Part shown: one piece after another, positions 1-10,314 of the stretch
Position numbering within the stretch: the first letter of the stretch is position 1
Layout of the letters: each line of letters begins with the position of its first letter
Assembly (NCBI GenBank): GCA_947469885.1
Contig: CANIQT010000030.1
Span: 1-40,663, forward strand
Reading direction: 5' to 3'
From: Bacteroidota bacterium
Lineage (GTDB): Bacteria; Bacteroidota; Bacteroidia; 2-12-FULL-35-15
DNA: 40,663 bases
The notes under the pieces: model-generated
Database searches by the model: none
What the model was told of the DNA's origin: nothing
The model's input: the letters and a program-made list of their open reading frames with translations, nothing else
Made by a program: the position numbers and the translations under genes

Positions 1-3000
1 GAGGTTGGTGTTACCGTATATCTTACCTGACCTGCGGCATTGTTTGTTCCATTGGTTAAAGCATTAACAATAGGCGTACCACTGCCGTTTACTGTGAATC
101 CAGTAACGTTTCCACTAAACAATGAACCTACCCAACCAAATGTTGTACCGGCAAGAGGAGAATTTAAAACAATGTTGGTATTTAATCCGCTGCATATTGA
201 AGCATTGGCAGTAGAGCCTGTTGGTTTAGAATGAACAGTAACATCCACGGTAAAGGTAGATCCCACACAACCATTAGCTGAAGTAGGAGTTACAGTATAT
301 CTAACTACTCCATCAGGTGCATTGTTTGCAACAGAAAGGGTTTGAGCAATTGAAGTTCCGCATCCTGTTGTACATCCGCCAAAACCAGAAACAGTACTAC
401 CGGAAAGCATTGCTGCTGAATAAGCAAATGTTGTTCCTCCTAAAGTAGAGCTAAGAGCAACAGCTGTTGTTCCTGCACTACAAATTGCCTGAGGCGATGC
501 TGAACCAACTGGTAAAGGATTAACTGTTACTGGAACGGTTGTGCTTGCTGTACAACCAAAAGGGTCAGTAAATGTTACGTTGTATGTTCCTGCATCAGTT
601 GCTGTTGCACTTGCAATAGTTGGATTCTGAGTAGAGAACGTATTAGGTCCAGACCAAGCATAAGTTCCAGTAGCTACAGGAGGAGCAAATCTCCAACCTT
701 CGTTGGTTGCTGTCCAAGCTCCTGAGTTCCGTCCTGGAGGTGAAATTCCAAGAGTTCCACCTGCATTTTCAATACCAATTGCTTTTGTATTTGTCAATCC
801 ATTCACAGAAATTAAGTACACATCGATATAATTTGTTGTTTCACTAAACTCTATCTGATAAGTTACAAAAGGTGAAGCCGAAAAGAAATCAACATTTAAA
901 AATCTTACCACTAACTTACGGTTAGGAGCATTACCAACCACATCCCATGTAATTTGCCCTGCAGCATTCACACTTAAATCAGACCAAAAACCAACCCAAT
1001 TATTGGGAGTGGCTGTCGATGGTATTACAGGTGGGGTGTATTGAAGATCTGCCCCGGTATTATTAGCACCCATCAATATTTGTCCGTTAGCATGAACTGT
1101 AAATTGGTTATAATTTGTTCCAAAGAAATTGAAGTTCCAAGGTAAAGTAGTTGCAGTACCACTACTGTTTTGAGGAACATTGTAGTTTCCTTCATCACCT
1201 AATGCCGCAACCGTTTGGCCGGGACCACCAGTTAATGCTGCTCCATTTGTTAAACTTCCTCCATAAGCATTAGCTACAGGAATAGAATTAACTGAATAAT
1301 TACCAACAATTGGCTGATTAATTACTCCTGTTGCGTTTAGATTTAATGCTGCATTTGTACAAACAGGAGAGTTAGAACCCGCAGTAATGGTCGGATTTGA
1401 AGTTACTGATGCAGTGGCTGTTGCTGAAGAAACACAAGTTCCTGAAGTAACTGTTACAGTATAAGTACCAGAAGCTGTTACAGTAGCTGTTTGACCTGTG
1501 CCAAGACCACCTGACCAGGAATAGGTTCCTCCTGCAGGCAATGCAGTAACTACTGCTGATGCTCCGGAACAAAGTCCTATTGTACTCGGAGAAAGTGAAG
1601 CCAAAGCATTGGTTGTGACAGATAATGATGATGATGCAGTTGTATTACATGCATCTGTTATTGTACAAAAGTATGTATGTGTACCAGCACTTGCATTAAT
1701 GGTAGCAGTAGCTCCTGCAAAAGTATTTCCATCTTCTGTCCAGCCATAAGTGTAAGGTGTTCCTCCTGCTGAAGGATTTGCAGTTACCGTTTGAACACCA
1801 ACACAAGATGTAACACCACCTATAGTTAATGCACCTGCAACTAACGGAGAAACGCTAACTGTTACAGTTCCCGTTGATGTACAGCCTGCAATATTGGTTG
1901 CCTGAACAGTGTAAGTAGATGTAGCAGTTGGACTAACCGTTACTACTCCACCGTTTAAATTTCCCGGATTCCAGTTCCAGGTTAATCCGGAAGAAGTAAG
2001 AACCTGTGCACCAAAACGTGTATTTGGACGTTGATTATAAGTTGTACCCGTAGAGGTAGTACAAGCAGCAGCACTCGCATCTTGATGCACGTCAAGGTAA
2101 GAAGCATAAGCCGTTGCAGTTTGGTTAAATATAGCGTTTGTTATATAACCTGTTGAACGGTATGAACATGTATTTACAAGGATACTGGAAGTTCCATCCC
2201 AATAAAATGGTGTAGTAAATGTATGTGTATTCCATCCAACTGTAGGGGTATAATTGTTGCTGATTACCACACTTGTGAAACCTGTCGGATCAAAAGTGGT
2301 GGTAAGTGATGTTGCCGAGGTTAGTTTCATACTAAAATCGATGTAATCGTAAGTAGAAGTACCGGCAGCTGTAACATCATAAGCAATGGAAGTAATATTA
2401 CCAGCACTCATACCTTGTGCAGTAAGTTCAGCAGCGGTAATCAACATTTGACCTCTGTCGCCCCAATAAAAATTACCATAAGGTGCAGGATAGCTGGTAG
2501 TCGTATTATTAATAACCCCTGTACCGATAGTTGCAATTCCTGCAGCAGCCGAAACAGCTGTTAACGTACTTGGTGAACCTGAACAAACCGCTACTGGTGA
2601 AGCTGAAACTCCTGAAATAACAGGGTTTGCACCTACACCTACTGTTACAGTTGCGGTTGTGTTGCAGCCCTGAACAGCATCGTTGGCAGTTACCATATAA
2701 ACATAAGAACCTGCTACTGTAGGGGTAACTGTTGTTGTTCCAGGAAGTGCTCCTCCAGCAACTGAACCTGAAATACCACCTCCTGTAGCAGGTAAAACAG
2801 TCCATGTGGAAGATGTGTAAATGTTTCCGTTTGTATTTGAGGGCTGACTGAAACTTAAAGTTGTAGAACCCGAACCACAAATAGAAGTTGCTGTTGCCGA
2901 AGCTACAATAGCATCCGGTTGATTAACCGTTGCTGTAACTGGTGTAGTAACACTTGGACATCCATTATTACCCATTTCGCTAACATACCAGATAGTGGTG

Positions 3001-6000
3001 GCTGAAATTGGAGTTTGGAAGGTGGTAGTTCCTGCAGATGGTGCTGATGCTTGAATTAATAAGTTATCAATTACCGTGCTCATCGAAATTCCACCTGTTC
3101 TACCTGCAATTACATGTTTCCAGGTTGATTTATTTGCTGCTAAATAAGCAGCAGGTAACTGAACGTTATTAAATATGGTGGTTGCACCAATCATTAATGT
3201 TAATTGTCCTGCAGGGTTAATAGAGGTGGTAACATGGTTTGTTGCAAGCAACCAGCTTGTACTGGCTGAATAAGCTAACATAGAACTTGTAACAGTATTG
3301 CTGAATCCAGCTACTGTTTGGTTATATAATAGGTAAACCCCCTGACCGTTTGGCATAGTACCATAAGCATCAAAACTGATTCTTAATTTTGAACCTGTCC
3401 CCTGCTCTACTCCATAAGTTGTAAAACTCGCATCCGCATCGTTGGCAAAACTATAACTAAAACCATCAGCCATATTATTAACAGCAGCACCTGTAGTTGT
3501 TAAATCAAAATCAATTTGAAACTGGTTGGAATTAAAACCACTTGCATTCACGGTAATACCTCCTTGTTGAGAGCCGGCATTCGGATGTAGTGTTAACACA
3601 CCGCCAGCAATGGATGCATTACCTGAAATGGTAGCACCTGCAGGACCAGAAGCAAAATTGTTGGTATAATATGTGGCAAGTGCCTGAGGAGGTCCCTGAA
3701 GTAAAGTACCACCAGAAGAAGCATTATACCAACTGTATTGACCTGTGCCTAATCCTCCTGCTGAAGAAGCAACCGATGAAGTTGGCATTCCATAACCACA
3801 TTGTGTTTGGTTAGAAGCAATTGGTGCGGTTGGAGATGGTAATAATGTTACTGAAACCGTTGCTGCGGTAGGGCATCCTGAACCAGGTGTTCCTGTTACG
3901 GTGTATGTTGTTGGAGCTATAGGAGAAACAGTAACTGTGTTACCGCTCAAATTTCCCGGATTCCAAACCCATACCAAAGTACCAGCACCTTGTACCACTG
4001 TTTGTGCACCAAAGCGAACATTAGGGCGTTGATTATAGGTTGTACCAGTTGTTGTGGAGCAAGCAGCTGCACTTCCATCAGCATGAACATCAAGATACGA
4101 TGCATAAGTAGTAGCTGTTTGGTTAAATATCGCATTTGTTATATATCCAGTTGAACGATAAGAACACGTATTTATTATGATATTAGAAGTTCCATCCCAA
4201 TAAAACGGTGTAGTGAATGTGTGTGTATTCCAGCCAACAACAGGAGTATAAGTGTTACTGATTACTACACTTGTGAAACCTGTTAAATCAAAAGAAGTGG
4301 TAACTGCTGTGGATGCAGTAAGCTTCATGCTTATATCAATGTAATCGTAAGTAGAAGTACCTGGGTCAGTAACACTATAGGCAAGCGAAGTAATATTACC
4401 AGCACTCATACCAGCTGCTGTAAGTTCAGATGCAGTGATTAACATTTGCCCTCTATCACCCCAATAAAAATTACCATAAGGTGCCGGATAACCGGTAGTA
4501 GTATTTAGAACTGTTCCTGTACCTACTGTTACAAGCCCTGCTCCTATTACGTTGGTTGTGGCTGACAGTGTAGTATTATTGCCTGAACATACAACAGAAG
4601 GGTTGGCATTCGCATTATTCACTGCAGGACCTGTAAGTACAGTTGCAGTGGTTGCAGTTGAAGTCCCCCAACATCCACTTGTATTATCACGGGAATTAAT
4701 ATAAAAAGTTCCGTTTGTATAAGTGGTGAATGGATTATTGATTGAACCATCATCGGCTACTGAAGCCATTGATATTCCATTCGAATTTGTTCCTTGCCAA
4801 TAGTTGGTTGTACCAGCGAGAGCTGTTGCAGAAACAATATTTACAAAAGTACAGGCAGGATTACCACCAGGAGTTGTAACACTCGGTGCAGCAGGACCAG
4901 ACGGGAAATCTGTTACAGTTATTGACGATGAATTGGTTGACCACATAAGATAAGTATTGTTCTGTGCTCTTACATAGTATGTACCGTTAACTAAAATAAC
5001 AAGATTAGAACTTACGGGTTGCGCAGTGCTAGTTCCGGTTGCTGTTGTTTGCCAATACCAAGTTTCACCAGAAGGCGCACTACCTGTTGATTGCAATACC
5101 CCTCCTGTTATACAATTGGGTGTTCCTACTTCTATAGGAGTAGCGGGTGTTGCAGGTGGTGGAAAGATGGTAACTTTATAGTCCTCTGTTTCTCCATAAG
5201 TCCACGTTCCACATGCTGCAGTAGCACTAATAGGTACAGGATAGCAGCAATAATAGGCAGAGCTGACACGCATTCCGGTTAATCCGGCTACAGCATTCAT
5301 TGGAACCAGTACAGAAGCAGTACCTGTCCATGCTGTTCCGGTTGAATTATTATTACCGGAAATATCAAAATATTCGCTTGCATCATAACTTCCGCTTTGA
5401 TTAAAATCAATCCAAACACCTATGCCGTTATATGCACCACTGGTGACAGATAGGGTATATGTCTGACCAGGTATAAGAGTGGTTGTTGCATTGCCGGATG
5501 CAGGATTTGCAAAAACATACGGAGATGTACTTAAACATGGTGGAGCATGATTTAAAGTATTTAAAGTAACATTCGAAATCACTCCATAAAAACAACCCGA
5601 TGTTCCTGTAGAGTAAATTGGAGAGCAATAGCAGTTAACAAATGAATTCATTGTAACCGAAACAGGAGTTGAAGTAGAAGACATTCCGCTTGCTGTACAG
5701 GTTACAACACATTGATAATAGGTTGTTGTTGTTTGAGATGTTACAAGACTTATACTATTGGCTCCGGCAATATTAGTATATACGGAACCTGTTGGAGATG
5801 ATTGCCATTGATAGGTTAGTCCACTTGCAATGGATGAACCTGATAAACTTAAATTGAAATTTACTCCGGAGCAAGCAGATGGGCTGGCAGATGAAATAGT
5901 TGTTCCGGCAACAGGTGCTGCTGAACATGCCGTTGTGGCGGTTACTGCAATTAACCAATCTTCTGTTTCACCATAAGTATAAACCTGGCAGGGTGTAGGA

Positions 6001-7358
6001 GCTGCAATGCCTTCGCAAGTCATAACACGCATTACTGTGGTACCTACAACTGCGCCAATAGGAATTGTATAACTACCACTGATTACTTTATCACCTCCCG
6101 GTGATGGACCTGTGCAGGCACTTGTTGCTGTTGATACATATATTGCTTCTCCTGGATCTGTAAACAACCCATTTTGATTAAAATCAATCCAAAAACCTAT
6201 ACCATTTGCATAGAGTGTTCCCTGGTCACATTCGTTTTCTCGAATTTCGAAGGTTACTGTCTGACCTTGCATAACTGTTGTAAGCGGACTTATCGTTCTG
6301 AAATTGGAATATAAACTCAATGCAGAACCCGGACCGGGAGCTACAGTGCTGCAACCATTAGCGTTGGCATAAGCAGAAGGAGTGGATGAACCGTTAACTG
6401 TGACCTGAAAAATTTCTTCATCTATTGTACTTGTTGCAGCAGCACCACAATAAGTCAAACAGACAGCTCCAGTTGTCATACCAACAGCAACAGGTGTAGA
6501 TGTTCCGGTTGAAGGACCGGCAGAGCAAGTTACTAAACATTTATAAGAAGTAGCAACTGATTGAGTAGTTGTATAGGTAGAAGAGGTTGCCCCTGCAATA
6601 TTGGAATAACCACTACCGGTATCTTTTTGCCATTGGTAAGTAATTCCTGAACCACTTACAGACCCTGAAAAAGATAATGTGAAACTCACCGCATTACAAA
6701 CAGATGAAGCAGTTGATAGTGTATTACCTGGAGCAGGAGTTCCTGAACATGGTGCACCTCCTGTATAGGTAATTGTTAAACTTGGTGCTGTTGCACTTAT
6801 TCCAGGATAACCAGCAATATTATATGTATTGGTTGAACCTCTTACATATCCCAAATTTGCGTTATTACCGTTAATATTTGCCTGAATAAAAGCAATACCA
6901 GCTGCGTTTAGTGCTTTTGCCTGATTGCCGGATGCTGTCCAGGATGTCGCATTAAAGGAAGTTCCAGCGCCACAATTAGTATAAAGAGTGGCACCTGCTA
7001 TAGAAAATGGGTTTCCTGTAAATCCATATACATTATTAACTGCTGTTGATAAGGTAGAGGTATATGTATAGAAATTTGCAGTAACAGCAGTAATTGTTGC
7101 TCCGGATGGAATAGTGGTAAGGTTAAAGTGTGCCCAACCGCGGTTAGCACTGCTATTAATACTTGTCATATTACCGTCATTCTTTGTTCCGGTCGAATTA
7201 ACTGAACCAGAATTTAAAGAGCCCGCTGAACCGGTACATGTAATGGTTACCGTTGTTTGTGCATTTGCACTTACAGTTAATCCCAAAAGAACTACTGCGC
7301 ATAGTAGCCATCTCCAAATTGGTGAAGCTACGTTTTTGTTTTGTGTAATTTTTTTCAT
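1..7358 (-). CDS. Giant secreted multi-domain adhesin-like protein (3' end outside the window)
   Basis: The minus-strand frame starts at an ATG (7358-7356) and is in register with the codons at the left edge, giving about 2452 residues without the C-terminus. It opens with a signal peptide (basic MKKITQNK, then WLLCAVVLLGLTVSANAQ). Domains read in order: a DNRLRE-like beta-sandwich (~36-190), Ig-like domains, two GEVED domains (~310-470 and ~585-730, ending YGETEDW and YGETEDY), two copies of a ~185-residue module (~951-1135 and ~1617-1799), a concanavalin-A/L-type-lectin-like domain between them (~1233-1450; GRTGG and KLRISFDAY stretches), another beta-sandwich (~2016-2239) and PKD-like repeats to the edge. 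Such proteins in Bacteroidota are usually exported and anchored by the type IX system; the sorting domain would lie beyond the window. A role in adhesion or matrix is inferred. It has its own promoter and is separated from the upstream secreted-protein gene by 400 bp. Confidence 0.85.
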   Translation of the reverse strand, partial: MKKITQNKNVASPIWRWLLCAVVLLGLTVSANAQTTVTITCTGSAGSLNSGSVNSTGTKNDGNMTSINSSANRGWAHFNLTTIPSGATITAVTANFYTYTSTLSTAVNNVYGFTGNPFSIAGATLYTNCGAGTSFNATSWTASGNQAKALNAAGIAFIQANINGNNANLGYVRGSTNTYNIAGYPGISATAPSLTITYTGGAPCSGTPAPGNTLSTASSVCNAVSFTLSFSGSVSGSGITYQWQKDTGSGYSNIAGATSSTYTTTQSVATSYKCLVTCSAGPSTGTSTPVAVGMTTGAVCLTYCGAAATSTIDEEIFQVTVNGSSTPSAYANANGCSTVAPGPGSALSLYSNFRTISPLTTVMQGQTVTFEIRENECDQGTLYANGIGFWIDFNQNGLFTDPGEAIYVSTATSACTGPSPGGDKVISGSYTIPIGAVVGTTVMRVMTCEGIAAPTPCQVYTYGETEDWLIAVTATTACSAAPVAGTTISSASPSACSGVNFNLSLSGSSIASGLTYQWQSSPTGSVYTNIAGANSISLVTSQTTTTYYQCVVTCTASGMSSTSTPVSVTMNSFVNCYCSPIYSTGTSGCFYGVISNVTLNTLNHAPPCLSTSPYVFANPASGNATTTLIPGQTYTLSVTSGAYNGIGVWIDFNQSGSYDASEYFDISGNNNSTGTAWTGTASVLVPMNAVAGLTGMRVSSAYYCCYPVPISATAACGTWTYGETEDYKVTIFPPPATPATPIEVGTPNCITGGVLQSTGSAPSGETWYWQTTATGTSTAQPVSSNLVILVNGTYYVRAQNNTYLMWSTNSSSITVTDFPSGPAAPSVTTPGGNPACTFVNIVSATALAGTTNYWQGTNSNGISMASVADDGSINNPFTTYTNGTFYINSRDNTSGCWGTSTATTATVLTGPAVNNANANPSVVCSGNNTTLSATTNVIGAGLVTVGTGTVLNTTTGYPAPYGNFYWGDRGQMLITASELTAAGMSAGNITSLAYSVTDPGTSTYDYIDISMKLTASTAVTTSFDLTGFTSVVISNTYTPVVGWNTHTFTTPFYWDGTSNIIINTCSYRSTGYITNAIFNQTATTYASYLDVHADGSAAACSTTTGTTYNQRPNVRFGAQTVVQGAGTLVWVWNPGNLSGNTVTVSPIAPTTYTVTGTPGSGCPTAATVSVTLLPSPTAPIASNQTQCGYGMPTSSVASSAGGLGTGQYSWYNASSGGTLLQGPPQALATYYTNNFASGPAGATISGNASIAGGVLTLHPNAGSQQGGITVNASGFNSNQFQIDFDLTTTGAAVNNMADGFSYSFANDADASFTTYGVEQGTGSKLRISFDAYGTMPNGQGVYLLYNQTVAGFSNTVTSSMLAYSASTSWLLATNHVTTSINPAGQLTLMIGATTIFNNVQLPAAYLAANKSTWKHVIAGRTGGISMSTVIDNLLIQASAPSAGTTTFQTPISATTIWYVSEMGNNGCPSVTTPVTATVNQPDAIVASATATSICGSGSTTLSFSQPSNTNGNIYTSSTWTVLPATGGGISGSVAGGALPGTTTVTPTVAGSYVYMVTANDAVQGCNTTATVTVGVGANPVISGVSASPVAVCSGSPSTLTAVSAAAGIATIGTGVINNTTTSYPAPYGNFYWGDRGQMLITAAELTAQGMSAGNITSIAYDVTAAGTSTYDYIDFSMKLTSATSLTTTFDPTGFTSVVISNNYTPTVGWNTHTFTTPFYWDGTSSILVNTCSYRSTGYITNAIFNQTATAYASYLDVHQDASAAACTTSTGTTYNQRPNTRFGAQVLTSSGLTWNWNPGNLNGGVVTVSPTATSTYTVQATNIAGCTSTGTVTVSVSPLVAGALTIGGVTSCVGVQTVTANPSAGGTPYTYGWTEDGNTFAGATATINASAGTHTYFCTITDACNTTASSSLSVTTNALASLSPSTIGLCSGASAVVTALPAGGTYSWSGGLGTGQTATVTASGTYTVTVTSGTCVSSATATASVTSNPTITAGSNSPVCTNAALNLNATGVINQPIVGNYSVNSIPVANAYGGSLTNGAALTGGPGQTVAALGDEGNYNVPQNSSGTATTLPWNFNFFGTNYNQFTVHANGQILMGANNTGADLQYTPPVIPSTATPNNWVGFWSDLSVNAAGQITWDVVGNAPNRKLVVRFLNVDFFSASPFVTYQIEFSETTNYIDVYLISVNGLTNTKAIGIENAGGTLGISPPGRNSGAWTATNEGWRFAPPVATGTYAWSGPNTFSTQNPTIASATATDAGTYNVTFTDPFGCTASTTVPVTVNPLPVGSASPQAICSAGTTAVALSSTLGGTTFAYSAAMLSGSTVSGFGGCTTGCGTSIAQTLSVANNAPDGVVRYTVTPTSANGCVGSTFTVDVTVHSKPTGSTANASICSGLNTNIVLNSPLAGTTFGWVGSLFSGNVTGFTVNGSGTPIVNALTNGTNNAAGQVRYTVTPT
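1961..2506 (-). repeat. Internal duplication in the giant adhesin, copy B
   Basis: This encodes a ~180-residue module with YGNFYWGDRGQMLITAAEL, WNTHTFTTPFYWDGTS and YNQRPNTRFGAQ stretches. It closely matches the segment at 3953-4504 at both nucleotide and protein level. The offset between the copies is 1992 at the left end and 1998 at the right end, so the copies differ by a net two codons. Confidence 0.8.
3953..4504 (-). repeat. Internal duplication in the giant adhesin, copy A
   Basis: This is the partner of 1961-2506, with the same order of conserved blocks (YGNFYWGDRGQMLITASEL, WNTHTFTTPFYWDGTS, YNQRPNVRFGAQ). The lectin-like domain lies between the two copies, so the arrangement is module - lectin - module. 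Confidence 0.8.
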
Positions 7359-7474
7359 TTGTTTTGTTTTATTGGTTAGTAATTAATTGTTTTGTTTTTT
7401 GTTTTGATTTGATTTTTGGTTGATTTGAAGATTGTTAATAATTTATGTTGATAAGTTAATTTTTATTTCGGTCT

Positions 7475-7504
7475 GCGAAAGTAGATTTAATTTCCAAATA
7501 ACAA
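7475..7504 (-). promoter_or_regulatory. Probable Bacteroidota-type promoter of the giant adhesin gene
   Basis: On the minus strand, TACTTTCGC (7483-7475) resembles the -7 box TAnnTTTG. A TTG (7504-7502) lies 18 nt upstream in the place of the -33 element. A start about 7 nt downstream would give a leader of ~110 nt, A-rich just before the ATG. Assigned by consensus only. Confidence 0.5.
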
Positions 7505-7758
7505 TTGTTTTTAGACTAAATTATTACTTTATTGTTGATAAAATAGATAAATGACTATATATTTAAGGAGTGTGTAATGCGTGGAGCGTTAATTTCAAGA
7601 AGGGTGTTCTACTAATAAAGACGCAAATTAAGGCCAAAAGGTTGCATCTGTTTAACGCTTTTTTAATATCTTGTTACTAACAAAACGGGCTTTTTAACGA
7701 TGAAGGTGGTAAAATGTGAAACAAAAATTAGATTATGAAGGGTTGAAATTATTTTGTT
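7505..7758. other. Intergenic region, no gene seen
   Basis: AT-rich spacer between two minus-strand genes. It should hold the 3' end of the kelch-protein transcript. I see a short palindrome (TTGTTACTAACAA, near 7672) and T-runs, but no convincing stem-plus-U-run terminator and no coding frame. Confidence 0.5.
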
Positions 7759-10302
7759 TTACAAACATCTGGTAACGGTCATAGTTCTAAAAGCACTGGT
7801 GTTTCCGCAACTGTTGGTGGCTGATACTTTTAATATTCCTGTTACAGTAGTATTTCCTTGCGAGGATGCTATGGTTACCACAATGGTATTGGTTCCTCCT
7901 CCGGCAGATAGTGTCATTCCGGCTGGCAATTGCCAATTGTAAGAATAATTTACTCCTAAAGAGGGTACCGTGAAAATTGTTGAGGTTAATCCGCAGGTAC
8001 TGGAAACACCTGATATGGCTGCGGGTTGAATAGCTGCAGTTGATAAAACAAGTGTTCGGGCTGTACCTGTTCCACAAGTGTTGATGGCTGCACATGCAAT
8101 GCTTCCAGCTCCTGATAAATTTGCATTGACCGACAAACCTGAGTTGGAACCATTAATGGTGTTCCCCCCTCCTACTATGGTCCAAACATAACTTGTAGCT
8201 CCCGCCACAGGCGAAATAGAAAAATTGGAAGAAGCAATGCCACACACATTTGCTGGACCTGATAATGTGCCGGGTGTTGCAGGCACATTACCAATTATTG
8301 TTAAAGTAGTTCCTTGTGAACTTCCGCAAGCGTTTACAGCAGCAACAGTAATGGTACCGTTAACAAATGTAGGGGCAATGGTAACTGTGATTTGGGTGGT
8401 ACCCTGCCCAGTTGCAATGGTTACACCTGCTGGAGTGCTCCATTGATAAGAGGTTGCGCCTGCTAAAACAGGAATCGAAAAAGTTGCTGATGTTAATCCG
8501 CATATAGATGGTGGTCCGGTGATGGTGGTTGGTGGCATTGGTTTTTTAGTAACTGCAAGTGTTGAACTTTGTATGGTTCCGCAACCGTTTGATACCACAC
8601 AGGTAACGGTTCCAATTACGGTTCCTGCCGAAATATTTACATTTATGCTGGTGGTTCCTTGTCCCGAAACGATGGTCATTCCGGTGGCTCCGGTGGGCAC
8701 TGTCCAATTGTAGGAAGTTGCACCTGCAACGGTTGCTACTGAATAGGTGGTATTTGTTAAGCCACAAACAACTGAGGGGCCAATGATATTGCCGGAAGGC
8801 GGAACAACAGGATAAATAAACGGATAAGGGTCGGAAGCAATGCCGTTGGCAATTACTTGCAACGAGTATGTTCCGCTTGGTAATGTAATGGGTACCGTAA
8901 ATTGTGTGGAAGTTGGCAATGTGCCGGTTTGCAGTCCGGTGTTGTTCCAATTGTGGGTTTTTGCATAATACACATTGATGCCAGATGTAAGCCTTACAAT
9001 TGGGTAATTGGTTGACATTTGCCAGTCATCGCCAAAGGCAGAACCCTGAGAGATACCATTGAATAAAGTACCGGTTATATTAAAATCGTAACAATTGGTT
9101 TGAGTAACTCCATTGGCATCAATGGTTGGTTTCCAGCTATTATTGGGCAAACCCACAGGTGTGTAAACATAATAAGTGGACGATGTGGGAGTAAATACTT
9201 GAGAATATAAAATAGTGCCATCGGGCAGGTTGAGGAAATGTGAAAGCTGACAGGTTTGGTCCAGCGAATCTAACCCTCCGGGTGCAGTGGTTCGCGCGAT
9301 GGAGTTAGTGATATAATCAAATTCATAAAAACGGGTGGGTTCATTAAAAGGGTAATATCCATTGGCATCGGAAGGCAAAGGAGAAGCTGCAAAAAGTATT
9401 TTACCATTCAGTATCATTGCCGCAGGCGCATCCAGAGCACCTGACGAATCGGGTATTTCGGGCCCTGCCTGCCATGTGCCCATAGTGGTATCTCCCGAAG
9501 GGGAATAATAAGCAGTATGGCTGGAAGCACCTATGAAAAAAAGACGACCATCTGGCAGCATTATCCCTGCTCCTATTTCTACTGAATTGCCATACAAATC
9601 TAAATTGGCTGGCACAGGTGCATCGGGTATCCATCTATTTAGAGATGGTATGTATCGTTCAACATCTGTTGAATAATAATCTACCATCAAAATGCTATGG
9701 TCGGGAAGCAAGCCCCAGGTGGCTTCAACGGTATAACCCAAATGAGTGGAATCGGTGGGAGTAAAAAGGTTTGTGGTGGGGTCGAAAATAACGCAATTGG
9801 TAGGATAATCTTGATTGCCCAAGCCTTGCAATACTTTGCCATTGGGCAATAACATCGAATTGTTTTCTCCAAAACGATAATTTAGAGGATTTGGAACTAC
9901 TGTCCAAGTATTGGTTTGAGGATTATAAATTTCACAACTATTTTGCCCAGTGTAATACTCGCTGCCGGCTACATATACCCTGCCGTCTTGCAACACTTGC
10001 GAAGCAAACGGGTAACGATGGTAGTGCATGGGTGCAATTGCCGACCAAGTGCCATTTACATAACTGCCGTGACTATCGGGCGTTAGTTTGTCCCACCTGT
10101 TTCCTCCATTTACAGTAGAGTTGGCAACTGTAATCACCGAGCCATCCGTAAGCAGCAGCATCCCTCCCCAATTGCTGTGCGGGGCATGAGCTGTTACTTG
10201 TGTCCATGTTCCTGTTTGAGCATTGGTCATCTTCCCCGAAAGGGAAATAACTAGTATTAGTAGTAGTTTATTTTTTAAAAAACTATTTGTTTTCGTTTTC
10301 AT
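7759..10302 (-). CDS. Secreted kelch/galactose-oxidase-like protein with four PKD-like repeats
   Basis: 847 residues. A signal peptide (MKTKTNSFLKNKLLLILVIS, then ...MTNAQ) is followed by a kelch-type beta-propeller of repeated 'LPDG.(V/I)L/F' strands (LLTDGSVITVA, VLQDGRVYVAG, LLPNGKVLQGLG, MLPDGRLFFIG) and, near residues 430-515, an E-set domain like the C-terminal domain of galactose and glyoxal oxidases. From about 520 to the end there are four PKD/Ig-like repeats of ~82 residues, each opening with a CGL/CGI motif and containing GATSY(N/Q/V)W. I cannot identify the copper-radical Cys/Tyr pair, so enzymatic activity is not supported. The protein ends directly after the last repeat (TVTRCL) with no obvious type IX sorting domain, which is unusual for this architecture. 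The gene starts 12 nt after the upstream wHTH gene ends, so the two are probably cotranscribed. Confidence 0.8.
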   Translation of the reverse strand: MKTKTNSFLKNKLLLILVISLSGKMTNAQTGTWTQVTAHAPHSNWGGMLLLTDGSVITVANSTVNGGNRWDKLTPDSHGSYVNGTWSAIAPMHYHRYPFASQVLQDGRVYVAGSEYYTGQNSCEIYNPQTNTWTVVPNPLNYRFGENNSMLLPNGKVLQGLGNQDYPTNCVIFDPTTNLFTPTDSTHLGYTVEATWGLLPDHSILMVDYYSTDVERYIPSLNRWIPDAPVPANLDLYGNSVEIGAGIMLPDGRLFFIGASSHTAYYSPSGDTTMGTWQAGPEIPDSSGALDAPAAMILNGKILFAASPLPSDANGYYPFNEPTRFYEFDYITNSIARTTAPGGLDSLDQTCQLSHFLNLPDGTILYSQVFTPTSSTYYVYTPVGLPNNSWKPTIDANGVTQTNCYDFNITGTLFNGISQGSAFGDDWQMSTNYPIVRLTSGINVYYAKTHNWNNTGLQTGTLPTSTQFTVPITLPSGTYSLQVIANGIASDPYPFIYPVVPPSGNIIGPSVVCGLTNTTYSVATVAGATSYNWTVPTGATGMTIVSGQGTTSINVNISAGTVIGTVTCVVSNGCGTIQSSTLAVTKKPMPPTTITGPPSICGLTSATFSIPVLAGATSYQWSTPAGVTIATGQGTTQITVTIAPTFVNGTITVAAVNACGSSQGTTLTIIGNVPATPGTLSGPANVCGIASSNFSISPVAGATSYVWTIVGGGNTINGSNSGLSVNANLSGAGSIACAAINTCGTGTARTLVLSTAAIQPAAISGVSSTCGLTSTIFTVPSLGVNYSYNWQLPAGMTLSAGGGTNTIVVTIASSQGNTTVTGILKVSATNSCGNTSAFRTMTVTRCL

Positions 10303-10314
10303 GTGTCAATGTTT

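Noticed and set aside
40..7386. Many short frames on both strands across the first 7.3 kb as separate genes
   Set aside because: All lie within one long minus-strand frame with a signal peptide and continuous domain structure; their translations are low-complexity shadows.
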